Shown piece after piece: positions 1-12,441 of a DNA stretch of 64,000 nucleotides. The DNA is from Thamnaconus septentrionalis (lineage: Eukaryota; Chordata; Actinopteri; Tetraodontiformes; Monacanthidae), in NCBI GenBank assembly GCA_009823395.1, contig CM020520.1, positions 1,726,001 to 1,790,000 on the forward strand, read 5' to 3'. A program made the translations under genes and the position numbers. Each line of letters opens with the position of its first letter. Within the stretch, counting starts at the first letter, position 1. Below the pieces are notes generated by a model, which saw only the letters and a list, made by a program, of their open reading frames with translations, ran no database searches and was not told where the DNA came from.

Positions 1-789
1 AGAGGTTTCCAGCGGGTGGGCGGGGCTTACGGATCCCAGGTGATGTTTCCAGGATGGTTTTTTTCAGCTGCACAGGAGTGACATCACCAAGTCCTGAGCA
101 GCCTCAGGGGTCAAAGGGCATCTGTCAGAGAACCCACAGTGCCAGCTAGAGGTTTCGTGACCGACCCGCTGACAGGGCGGAGAGCGTCGATCGGAACCAG
201 AAACAACATTCAGATTCTCCCGGAATTGTTCACATTATTTACATTTCTTTTTCTGCTGACTGGAAGAAGAAGCCACTGCCGCCACCGATCACCAATGAAG
301 AAGAAGGTGCCGAGCAGTGTTGTGTGTAGCTGCGGAAAGTGTGGCTTCACTCCAGCAAGAGAAATGAGACGTTTATGAGTGCATAAACGTGCAAATGGAG
401 TTCATCCTTTAAAGGAGGGCGAATGACAAATGTGATGAAGCACCTTCAGGAAAGACCTCTGCTCAGCTGAGGAGTGAGGACTGTTATGACTCTAACTCTT
501 AAAAGAATAAAGAATCAGGAGGAGCTGGAATCGAAATAAGGAATCGGAACCGGAACCGGAATGGTTCAAATTCAAGCGATGCTCCCCGCTGAGAAATGAA
601 ACAGTTCTTCACAGTTCCTCCAGCCGCCACCGTCGATCCTCCCTCAGCCAATCAAACGGTCGGGCGAGGAGACCAGGGAGAGAGAGCAGAGCAGTCGTGT
701 GCCTACACACACACGCATGCACGCGCTCACGTGCAGCCCCCCTTGCAGGTGTCATTAGCCCACTTTCTCACTGCCGACTGGCACTCCAG

Positions 790-890
790 ATCCAAGATGG
801 CCGCTTCCGGCCGTCTCCGGGAGGAGAGCGCCGTTGCTAGGCAACAGCCTCCCTGCTCCGCAGCGCAGCCAGTGGAAGATGGCGTCTCCC
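790..890. promoter_or_regulatory. promoter-like cluster: two YY1-like sites, ETS-like site, RFX X-box
   Basis: Within about 100 bases lie AAGATGGCCGC (794-804), directly abutting CTTCCGG (804-810), then the X-box-like GTTGCTAGGCAAC (833-845, two RGCAAC half sites one base apart) and a second AAGATGGCG (876-884). Such motifs are typical of CpG-rich housekeeping promoters. Whether this is an alternative dip2c start, the promoter of a neighbouring gene, or chance cannot be told from the sequence. Confidence 0.4.
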
Positions 891-896
891 TGCGGA

Positions 897-937
<41 letters not shown>

Positions 938-2149
938 CAGGAATGTTGTTGTGCTGCAGTAGCTGTGAGAGACGACCTCAGATGCAGCAGCAGCAGCAGG
1001 AATCAGGGCTGATTCGACCCAGATGTTCTCACTGTCCTCCACACACACACACACACACACCTACTCCCTCTTCCTGTCTGTCTGTGTGTCTGTCTATGAA
1101 TAATCTATCAGTCTGTTGTGTAATGGGCTGTGTGTCAGTGGACTGAATCCTGAGCGCAGGGTGCGAGTTGTTGCAGCTGCTGCTGTTATTGGTATTGTTC
1201 AACTCTGTAGTTGTGTTGCATCTGCTGGCAAAACCACTAACACTTTGCACTCCATTGCGTGTCATTGTGTTGTGTGTAGCAGACTGACGCGTCCACCTCT
1301 GTTGCTGAATCTTTCTGAATTAGCTCTGCGGTGTGTGTGTGTGTGTGCGTGTGTGTGTGTGTGTCTGTTTTGGCGTTCTGGTGCTGCACTGGTGCTGGCC
1401 TGCAGACACTGTGGTGGTGGTGGAACCCCTTCTCGACAGGTGTAGGAGGCGCTGTGATGTGGTTCAGTCAGTGAACAGAGCTGAAGGTGTGTGTGTATGT
1501 GTGTGTTGTCGATGCAGAGATGGGACAGGATTGGCTGAACACCCCCCAACCTGGCCCTCCCCCTCCCATCGCTTCCCGCCCTGTTGCTGCACGTGCTTCC
1601 AGTCCTCTGTGTTGCCAATGACTGGTTTGACTCCTGTTGAAGTGTGTGATCTGTGCCAAAGCTGTGTATTATGATGTCATCGTGGCCATCAGTGTTCATC
1701 TCACTCTTTATTTCAAGTTGTTGCTGTTTTTGTTGTTGTTGTTGTTGTTGTTTTCTGGCTTCAATTTTGCTTTTATTTTTTTCTGCCTACCTACCTACTT
1801 TCTAACTACCAATCGGCTGTGGAGGTACCAGCACACTCAGCCAACCAGTGAGCAACACTTGGGCACTTGGACACTTGGACATCCACTCGTGAAGGAGTCC
1901 TTCAGAGTTGAGAGCTATGCTAAGACAGCTTGTTGCCCTGCAGTTTGTGTGTCTGCAGCCAGTGGAGGTGTAGTGATGAGGTCAGAGTGAAACCATCCAA
2001 CGTGTGCTGCCCCCTGGTGTCCTGTCCACAGCTGTGTGCTGCTGCTGCTGCTGCTTCTTCTGTGTGCTGTAGCTGTGGCCAAACTAGCCATCGTCTGCGT
2101 CGTGGCTGCTATTCTTGCACTGTGTGTGCAGCTGCATCTTCCTGACATT

Positions 2150-2450
2150 GCAAAATAAAAGCTATATTTCTAAAACATTTGATAAAGTACAGTTGCAGGG
2201 GTTTGCGTTGAATGGTTTGTCCCATGAGACCCCACTTTGAGGAGGATGGAGGTACATTTTGGTGCATTTTCACTGGTCAATGAGCTGGTCACGTGACCCC
2301 GTACGTCGTGTCGTAAGCGTTCCATCCTATGACACTTTTGCGATTGACCTGAAAAATCACCTCATGAGAGCATCAAAGCCTTTTAGTTGCTGTTTCCACG
2401 ACCAGTATTTTATTGCCATATTTAAGTTTTGCACTATTCTGGGGGTCATG
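2150..2450 (+). repeat. interspersed repeat copy A (non-autonomous element, pair with 3590-3757)
   Basis: Segments such as GCAAAATAAAAGC, ATATTTCTAAA, ACCTCATGA and TTTTATTGCCATATTTA recur in the same order at 3590-3757. The copies lie in the same orientation on either side of dip2c exons 2 and 3. The element family is not recognised. Copy A carries an internal palindrome GGTCACGTGACC at 2287-2298 that the shorter copy B lacks. Confidence 0.6.
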
Positions 2451-2785
2451 GAAACGCAGCGAGAGACAGACTAGTTTGTCCGGCTGGTGTAGCCGTAGCT
2501 AGCAGCACTTCCTGGTCAGCCTCCACCACGGAGGTGGGAGGAGCTTCTGCCATTTTTTGGATCATGTGACCTGTCTGAGCGGCTCAGACCGGTGGAGAGA
2601 GACAGCAGACGGACCCCACTACCAGTCACTAGCGCCCCCCTGAGGTGGAGGAATGCAATTAGCAAGAGGTGTTGGGTTTTTTTGTTTTTTGTTTTTCAGG
2701 ATGATCCTTTTAGTGGAAGTGATTAGGCCCCGCCCACTGCCCCGCCCACCGGCTCTCTCACCCTGCTGTCTCTATTTGTTTGCAG

Positions 2786-3031
2786 GCGACATCACTCAGA
2801 AGGGTTATGAGAAGAAGAGGCTCAAGTTGATCAGGGCATATATTCCTCATGCTGGAGGTAACTTAGCGACCTCTGACCTCTGCCCAACACACACACACAC
2901 ACGCACACACACAAATAGACGCACGCGCACACACACACACACACACACACATTCCTACAGCATGATAAACGCCGCTCTATTGATTGAGTCTCCAGCCGCT
3001 CAGCTTGGGCCTGCTCCTCTGAATGTGAACA

Positions 3032-3073
<42 letters not shown>

Positions 3074-3535
3074 TCCTCTCTCAAACACACACACATTCAG
3101 CACAGTCTGGGATTCGCCGCTGCTCTTCAGCTCGACTTGTATCCTATCACAACAACAACACAACTCCCACAGTTTTATGTTGACAATCATTATTATTGTT
3201 TTATCCTTCAGTTCTTCTTCTGTCAATTCAGAAAAATCGAATAATTTTTCTGCGTCTGATCCAAACCATTTCCATGTTTGTGTCCTTTTTTCTTCTACTT
3301 TTTTTATTTGTGCTGCATTTATTGCTGTTGTGAAACGTGTATGCGTGTGCGTGTGTGTCCCTGTCTTTGTGTGTGTGTGTGTGTCCCTGGCCCCTCCTTG
3401 CTTGCTCCTGCAGGTATGGAGGGACCCATGTCCCACCGGGCGCCACTCGGCCCCCCCTCTGCCGCCCGCTTCCACCGACGGCGAACCTCGGGGACCCGGG
3501 ACGAGCGCTACCGCTCCGGTAGGTGACCGCACACA

Positions 3536-3566
<31 letters not shown>

Positions 3567-4230
3567 TAGTTGCATTTCCGTGACACTTTTTCGCAAAATA
3601 AAAGCAATATTTCTAAACTTTCGACAAAGTACAATTGCGATTTGCAGTTGTTGAAAGACCACCTCATGACAGCATCAAAACCTTTTAGCCATATTTAGGT
3701 TTTTCTAAGTTTAGCTGTTTCCATCACCAGTTTTTCATTGACATATTTAGGTTTTGCACATCTCTCTCTCTCTCCCTCTCTCCCTCTCTCCCTCTCTCTC
3801 TCTCCCTCTGCCTCTCCCTCTCCCTCTCCCTCTCGTTGTTTTTTTGCACTTCCTCTCTCACCGCCTCTCCCCACCCCCCCACTGTCAGACGTGCACAGCG
3901 AGGCGGTGCAGGCCGTGCTGGCCCGCCACGTGGAGAGGAAGGTGGCCGTGCCCATGCCCTCCAAGAGACGCTCCCTGGTGGTGCAGACCTCCATGGACGC
4001 CTACACACCCCCAGGTGACCACACACACACACACACACACACACAGCCGGCCAATCAGGGCCCAACGTGCTTTAAATGATGATGAAAACAAAAACACATG
4101 CGACAGAAAAAGCAGTGGATTTGTGTCACAACTCCAGCTCTGAGTGCAGGTTCGGGGTTTGTAACGTGACTCCGAACCGGGTCACATGTGTTTCCTATTT
4201 AATTCCCCTGCAAGGCAAATCTGAATGACG

Positions 4231-4278
<48 letters not shown>

Positions 4279-7200
4279 CTCCTGGCCTGAGCCGTGACCT
4301 CAGGCTGCCATTTGAGGTTGAGGCTCTCAGGTTTGATTCTGATCACAGTGGAAAACATGAATTGGCCGCTGATTGAATTTTAATGTGAAAAGTCTGATTA
4401 CATTATTTCTCTGGTTCACCTGAACAGAGCTGACAGTTCCGCCACAACCTCTCCAACACTCACTAATCAGTCGGGATGTGGTTTGGATTAGTTTTGTGTC
4501 CATAATGAACTAAAAAATAAAATTAATTCACTAAAATTTCTATCAAACATTACAACTGACTCGCAGAAAAACATGAACTTAAGGTCCAGAGTGTAAGATT
4601 TGGCCTGATTTATGATTTTTATATTGCTAAAAACTGAACATACTGCCCATAAATACATTGATAAAAGTGTATGGCAGTGCAATAACAGTCATTTGGTTCC
4701 TATTTATAAATAAGAATATACAGAGAGCAATAAGGGCCTTGCTTCCAGTTAGCTGCCATCTTGCACCATCATATTTCTAAGGAAGCCTGGTGTGGACAAT
4801 CCAGCTGCCTGACGCTGAGTTTGGTATTTTGGCTGAATGCTGGCATCCTCAAATAAACCAATGAAGATGAAGGTGGACCAAGGTATCCAGGTTTGGCTGC
4901 GCAGGCCACCGTAGCTCACTGGCAAACTCAGGAGAGGGAGAGTGAGCGAAAACGTGCTGCAATCTAAAGTGCAAGCACTAGATGTCGCTGTTTCTTCTCA
5001 GAATCTCTAGATATTACACCCTGGACCTTTAATTGAGATGTTATGTTCACGTGTGCTTTCCAGTCCTTCTATCTTGTGTTGCCTTCTTGTTGTTCTCGTT
5101 ACCCATGATGCCTTTTTCCACGGCCACTGACTCTCACCAGGCCTGTCGCCCCTGTGCTCAGACTCGTCGTCGGGCTCGGAGGAGGAGGCGGGGCCGGGCG
5201 ACGACATGTCGGGCGTGGAGCACTGGATGAGTCGCCCCTCCCAGCTGGGCCCCGCCCACCTGGGCTCCACCTCCTCCTCCTCCTCGTCCACGCAGAGCGG
5301 CGGCAGTGGCAACGCCGGGCGGCTGGCCGACTCACTGGCGCACGCCCACATCTCGCACCTGGCGCACGCCCACCTGGCGCACGCCCACCTGGGCCAGTCG
5401 CACCACCAGCACCTGTCCCAGTCCCACCATGGTGAGCTCTTTCAGCAAAGATGCAAGAAAACATGTTTTAATAAATTTAGCCGATGTGAAAAACTCTCAG
5501 TACCTCAATAAAATCTAGTGAACTAGGCAACAAGTGTTGTCCGGACTGATGTGTTTGATGTGACTCCCTGACCTTGGCCAGGTATCGGCCACCTGTCCCT
5601 GAAGAGGAAAGGCGCCCTGAGCGTTGCCGAGAACGGAGGCTCGCTGCGCCGCTCCTGTGAGTTTGGCTCCGACATGCTGTGGCCGCCGCCGCTGGAGTCG
5701 GACGGTACGTCTTCGGGCTTTGGTTCTGCACGCTGCAGGAACCAAAGACGAGAAAATGCTTGAATATTTACGCCAATATTTTTATTTTCCTGATGTGTGT
5801 CAGATATATTGTACCATTTTACAGACTGGCAGCTGGCCTTATCTTAAGGAGTCAGAAAGAGCCATTCATTCATTGAGTCCTCTTCAGTGTGTTCACAGTG
5901 CGCACAGTGTACACACTGAAGAAAGCTCTTTGTGGAAACCGGTCCTTGTTAGTCGGTGGACTAGTGAGTAAAAGCGTTTTGGAAGGACACTGAGTGTGAC
6001 TGGCTCTTTTTGACTCTTTTTGATTTGCTGTCTTTGGCCAAGCACCTCTACAATTTTTCACCTTGAGTGTGTGCGTTCTTCCTGTCTGTTTGAGCCGTCC
6101 TTATCTTCCCAAGAAATCTGCAGTACCCCTTTAATCCTGCTTGCCACAAAAACTGGGAAACTGCCTCACTCAGTGAAAGTGTACAACACCAAGAGAGGGC
6201 GCTGCTGAGCTGACAACACTCACTCACTGTGCACTGTTTCCATGCAGAGAACCACTCAGCGCCGCCCGACGTGACGGGCTACTCCTCCGACTCCTCGCAC
6301 TCGCATGCAGAGCGCCACCCCATGTCCAACATGGGCACCATCGCCAGGAACACGCAGAAGTACGGCAACGCCGAGCGCATGGAGACGGGCGACGGTAAGG
6401 CCGGCCGGCCGGCCGCGCTGTGCGATATGAGACCCCCAGACCTCCCCCCACACTCCTCCCCTAAGCCCCGCCCCCCTCGCTGGCCAAATAAAGGTTGAGA
6501 TCACAGTAGAAGCTGCTAGTGGATGTGGAGCCGCAGTCGATGCTCACGTCACTCCCCTGGATGAACAGATTGGAACGTGTTGGTTTCGGTTCTTTCTTTT
6601 TTTTTGCACCACGTTTCACAACCGCACAACCACACAGACACAACAACAACAACAACAAGACGACACTTGTTTTGTTGACCTCCTCTCTTCAAGCTAACCT
6701 TCTTCTTCCCAGCTGAGGGTTTGTGAAGTTCAGGGCTCCACCGACCACCTGGCTGCCAACGCAGTGCTCACCCGCTGTTGTGTGTGTGTGTGTGTGTGTG
6801 TGTGGGGTCCTTGCAGGTGTTCCGGTCAGCAGTCGCGTCTCGGCTAAAATCCAGCAGCTGGTCAACACGCTGAAGCAGCCCCGCAGGCCGCCGCTCCGGG
6901 AGTTCTTTGTCGATGACTTTGACGAACTTCTGGAGGGTCAGGAGCCGTCGTTTGACTCTGCATGATGCTCATTGGTTCTGTCTACCTGTCTGTCTGTCTG
7001 TCTGTCTGTCGGTCTGTCTGCTTTGAGTTCTGGCCGTGTGTGATCCAATCTGTCTTCATACTCGGGAGTCACGAGTCGCTTCTCTACAGGGGGTTTCCCT
7101 TTAAAGAACGCTATAATCTGTGCAAGGCGGGTGAGACTGAGGTGTCCCGCCACCCTTTGCCTCATCCAATCAGGGAGCAGAATAAGATTTTAAAAAAAAA

Positions 7201-9407
7201 TGTTTTTGGCCAGAGATGTAATGATGCAGTCACGCATCTGCAGGAAAGTCTGAGCGGAAACAAAAAAGAAAAATGTTTTGAGGGATTCAGACCATCAAAA
7301 AGTGTTTTACTGAACCGGGAGCTTTTAAATATTCAAACGACTTTAAATCATTTGAAGCTGAAAAGGTCAGAAGATTTTATTGACCTGCTTGCAGAGGAGG
7401 ACGATTCAGGCAAAACTTGGCCTTTAAAGATGCAGGAAAACCTCCTCGAAAAGATCCATCCTGTCTAATTTTTCATGCTTCGTGGATTATTTGTCAAAGC
7501 AAATTGAAACATGGATGCATGGAATCCATGGCAGGCAGCAGATGATGGAGCAGGAACTCGGAATGCGCCCGCTGCCGTTAACTCCTCCTCCCACCACCAC
7601 CACCTGGCTTCCCACCGTTAGCTCCTCCCCTCTCCTGCCTTTCCATTGGCCCTCGCACCAGTCAAGCAGCCGTCCTGACGCTGGAATCTAATCTGTGTGT
7701 CGTCACTGTGACCTCAGCGTTTCTCCTCTTACCTGAACGTCTCCCGTCCCCTTGACTCTGACCCCACTCACATGTGCTGTGTGTCTCCCCCCCCACCTCC
7801 TGCAGTCCAGCAGCCCGACCCCAACCAGCCGCGGCCGGAGGGGGCGGAGATGATGCTGGTGCGGGGCGAGGCGCTGGGCGTGGTCACCAACTGGCCTCCG
7901 TCCCTGGAGGCGGCGCTGCAGCGCTGGGGGACCATCTCCCCCAAAGCCCCCTGCCTGACCAGCCTGGACACAGCCGGGAAGCCCCTCTACGTGCTCACCT
8001 ACGGTAGGGGCCCACCAGGCCACGCCCCTCCCTCAACACTTCCTGTTTCCACAACCTGCATCAGCAGCGTCTGATGGTTAATAATAACAAGGTCTTCACA
8101 GAACAATAATCTGCTGTAGTGCCACCAGGTGACTGTGACCAGCTGTTTAATCTCAGCTGTCAAATGTTTCCACGTATTTATTTCCCGAGATAATCCATAA
8201 TCTTATGGAGTGGTTTAGATTTTTTTTCTGTATCGAGATCAGCTGTTCAGGACTGAGTGGAAGATAAAACAGCCGGGAGTGACTTTTTCTAGTGTTATTT
8301 AATTTCCCGTGCACCTGTTCACCCCCCTGGGGCCTGAAGGCAACACTCACTGCAAAATTGAATCTGTCCTAAACGGACTGGGACTCTCTGCTGACCTCTG
8401 CTGACCTCTGCCGACTGCTGCAGTCTGTTCACTGCAGGCTGCGGTCTGTTTTTTTGATTATTTATTTCTCTCTTTTTTATTTTCTTGTTCCCTTATTCCT
8501 AAAAAAAAATAATAAATGACTAACACTCATATGCTGCCTTTCCTGTGTTCTGCCCCCTGCAGGAAAACTGTGGTCTCGCAGCATCAAGCTGGCCTACAAC
8601 ATCCTGCACAAGCTGGGCAGCAAGCAGGAGCCCATGGTGCGACCGGGGGACCGGGTGAGTTTGACGCTTCTGCAAAAAAGGCTACTAGCCCCAGCGCTAT
8701 CTGAGCTAAAAGTCAGACTGCAACACTTAATCTCTCAATCTCTCCCTCCACCTCCACCAGGTGGCGCTGGTGTTCCCCAACAACGACCCTGTGGCCTTCA
8801 TGGTGGCCTTCTACGGCTGCCTGCTGGCCGAGGTGGTGCCCGTCCCCATCGAGGTTCCCCTCAGCCGCAAGGTAAGTGGGCGTGGCCACGCCCACCTCCT
8901 CTCTTCAAACCCCGCCCGACCCCCACTTCATACACACAAATCCCCAAGAGGAACCGAGCAGCGCCGCTCACTGGCACTCACACAGTCCTGTTGTTGTTGT
9001 TGTCGATGAGCCTGAAGGTTTTTCACCAACGCCCACACCCCCACCCTCCCACCTTCCCCTCCCCCTCCTCCATCTCTGTCATCCAATAGGACGCCGGCAG
9101 CCAGCAGATCGGCTTCCTGTTGGGCAGCTGCGGCGTCACCGTGGCGCTGACCAGTGACGCCTGCCACAAGGGGCTGCCCAAGAGCGCCACAGGAGAGATC
9201 CCGCAGTTCAAAGGTGAGGAGGATGAGGGGGAGGGAGGGAGGGGTGTTGCGTTTTGGGGGGGCGAGGCTTCAGATTTTTCCCACTTGTTCGGCAGGTTGG
9301 CCCAAGCTGCTGTGGTTCGTCACCGAGTCCAAACACCTGTCCAAGCCGCCGCGTGATTGGTTCCCTCACATCAAAGATGCCAACAACGACACAGCCTACA
9401 TCGAGGT

Positions 9408-9453
<46 letters not shown>

Positions 9454-10495
9454 ATGGTCCGACATGCACGACTAGATCTGTTTATTTGAGTGTCAAACAC
9501 CCTGATTGGTGGCCAGCCCACGTGGGCTTATTAGACACTGATCAATACATCTGTCAATAATATTCCCACAGTTACATCCACAATAGCCACGTGACTATTT
9601 ATGGGATACAAAATACTCCTGCAAGCCGATACTCGCAGGCCTTTTCTATAAACTCAGCCAAAGCAAAAACCTCATTTTCTGACCACCAGCGCAGAATCTG
9701 CCCGTTTTTTTTGAAGATGGATTGATTCAAAAAGAGAATTTCTTCACTAGTTGACAAGAAAAGCAAATTTGTCTGTCTGTCTGTCTGTCTGTCTGTCCCG
9801 CAGTATAAAACCTGCAAGGACGGCACCGTGCTGGGCGTCACCGTGACCAGGATCGCTCTGCTCACACACTGCCAGGCTCTCACCCAGTCCTGCAGCTACA
9901 CCGAGGGTAGGCACGCACGCACACACACCCACACACACACACCCACCCACACACACACACTCACACACGCACACAGAGTGTCCTGCTGTCGTCATCTGTT
10001 TCTTCAACTCTCCTCTGCTCTGTCTGTGTGTTCAGCGGAGACCATCGTCAACGTGCTGGACTTTAAGAAGGACGTGGGTCTGTGGCACGGCATCCTGACG
10101 GTGAGTCACTTCCTGTTCCTGGAGTGGGGGGCGGGGCCGTTGTCAAACATACCAACCGATGACAGGATCGAAATATACAGCGTGTCTGGCTGATTTCCAG
10201 AGCTTTTTGTCAACTCTGGAGCGGCTGAATCACCAAAAGATGGAGTTTGTTCATTTCTTCAGATGGCTCACCGACTTTTTCAACGTAAAAACTATGAAAT
10301 GTAAAAGCACAGCTACATTGTGTGTGTGTGTGTGTATGTGTGTGCAGAGTGTGATGAACATGATGCACGTGATCAGCGTGCCCTACTCGCTGATGAAGGT
10401 CAACCCACTGTCGTGGATCCAGAAGGTGTGCCAATACAAAGGTCAGAGACACACAAACACGCCTCATTCCTGTCCAGAGGAAAGGATGACATACT

Positions 10496-10539
<44 letters not shown>

Positions 10540-11690
10540 CCAAGGTGGCGTGCGTCAAGTCCAGGGACATGCACTGGGCTCTGGTGGCCCACAAGGACCA
10601 GAAGGACATCAACCTGAGCTCGCTGCGCATGCTGCTGGTGGCCGACGGATCAAACCCCTGTGAGTCTGAGCTCCGCCTCCCCCCGCCCGCCTCGCCCCAT
10701 CACTTTAGAGAGGCGCTAGCAGAGACAGGGAGGGAGGGAGAGGGAGAGCCGGGGAAAACGGACTGGGTCCTTCGGGGACAGCGGAGAACTGGGTCACTTC
10801 GTCTTTGAATAGAGGCAGGAAGTGGAGTGAGAGTCTGCCAGTGTCTGCAGACGCGAACCTGCTAGTCAAGCCGTTTGCACCGCCACATTTGTCACTTTCA
10901 GACCTTTTGAACAGTTTGGCCCACTGTGCGTCTCTCCGGGCCGTGTCCTGCATCGCCCCCTACTGACTGACTGTATAGCCACTATATTGGGGCTATGGCA
11001 TTTTGTAGTGGTGTCCGAATCCTGAGTGAACAGCCATATTCACGATGTAGTCCACCCAGTGTATCCCACAATGCATTGCTAAAAGTAGTGTACAACCCAT
11101 GGTCACCAACCCGGTGTTATATCCCATCATGCATTGCGCTTACGCTGAATCATAGGTGAAAAAGTCAAGTGTTATTTTTTTACAGCGGGACGACGATGTA
11201 CTCACCAAAATGCATTTGTGTAAATGAATTTATATATTTAATTATGAATTTATTTATTACAACCTGACTTGTCAAAGTTTTAACAAAGAGGGATGATGTC
11301 ATTAACCGCAGCAGGGTGACTAAAAGGTTTTTTTTAATTGACTCTTGAGTCACTATATAGTTTGTTACATGTAATAATAATAATAATGATAATACCTTTA
11401 AGTACAAACTATAGGTAAGAGGGAGCTGGAAACCAGAGGGTGATTTTGGAAAACAATCGTCTGGAGGAAGATGCAGCCGCTCCGGGAAACTGTCGTTTTC
11501 TTTGTGTCTATGTTGTAGTCTGTTGTGCGTCTCAGGTGTGGTTGTGAACACCTGCTGCTGCTGTCTCCTTTGCTCAGGGTCCATCTCCTCCTGCGACGCC
11601 TTCCTCAACGTCTTTCAGACCAAAGGGCTGCGAGCCGACGTCATCTGTCCCTGCGCCAGCTCCCCGGAGGCCCTGACCGTGGCCATCCGC

Positions 11691-11751
<61 letters not shown>

Positions 11752-11861
11752 CATCAAACCTCATTAGTGCAGTCACTCTAGCTGTTTGTTCACATTCAGA
11801 TGGATGAATATTGTGAACATAAAAACAAAACGAGAGCGGCGTTTCTTTTTCCTCATTTCTA

Positions 11862-11902
<41 letters not shown>

Positions 11903-12051
11903 AGACCCGTGGAGGACAGCAGCCAGCCCCCCGGTCGGGGCGTCCTGTCCATGCAGGGGCTGACCTACGGGGTGGTCCGGGTGGACACGGAGGAGCGACT
12001 GTCGGTGCTGACGGTGCAGGACGTCGGCACCGTCACACCTGGAGGTACGAC

Positions 12052-12109
<58 letters not shown>

Positions 12110-12395
12110 TTAGATGACAAAAACATGAATAAAACCTCTTTTTGTTGTAAGCTGTATTTTCTAACCTCGTCACTCCTGCCTGACGCCACCCGGTGTTCAC
12201 CACTGGATCTACAACCGCTGTCATTCACGTTTCCCTCTTGACTCCGCCCCTCCCCCCCAGGTCTGGTGTGTGTGGTGAAACCCGAGGGCGTCCCTCAGCT
12301 CTGCCAGACGGACGAGATTGGCGAGCTGTGCGTCTGCTCCATTGCCACCGGCACCTCCTACTACGGCCTCACCGGCATGACCAAGAACACCTTTG

Positions 12396-12441
<46 letters not shown>

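Larger units (their letters stand above)
1..2785. other. upstream or intron 1 sequence of dip2c, no coding exon found
   Basis: No exon resembling DIP2 exon 1 (the start of the DMAP1-binding domain) is visible here. The stretch holds (TG)n and (CA)n tracts (901-934, 1040-1060, 1333-1365, 1487-1504), a (TTG)n tract at 1720-1752, a promoter-like cluster at 790-890 and an interspersed repeat copy at 2150-2450. Long ORFs that cover the dinucleotide tracts are not genes. Confidence 0.6.
2786..6936 (+). other. dip2c: dip2c N-terminal block: DMAP1-binding segment and low-complexity linker
   Basis: Exons 2 to 8. Exon 2 starts inside a glycine codon (phase 1) and reads GDITQKGYEKKR, the end of the DMAP1-binding domain. 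Exon 3 holds RRRTSGTRDERYRS and exon 4 HSEAVQAVLARHVERK, both family landmarks. Exon 5 (5141-5431) is acidic and serine-rich, then ends in a histidine-rich tail with three LAHAH-type repeats. Exon 6 (5582-5704) is a 123-base phase 1-1 exon (start GIGHLSLKRKGAL) with no counterpart I recall in human DIP2C; it could be alternative. Exons 7 and 8 return to conserved sequence (ENHSAPPDVT; PVSSRVSAKIQQLVNTLK). All junctions here are phase 1, so exons could be skipped without a frameshift. The linker differs most among paralogs. Confidence 0.85.

Noticed and set aside
596..1012. ORF starting near 797 (MAASGRLREESAV) as dip2c exon 1
   Set aside because: It does not match the DMAP1-binding start of DIP2, and a GT at its end would leave phase 0, whereas exon 2 needs phase 1.
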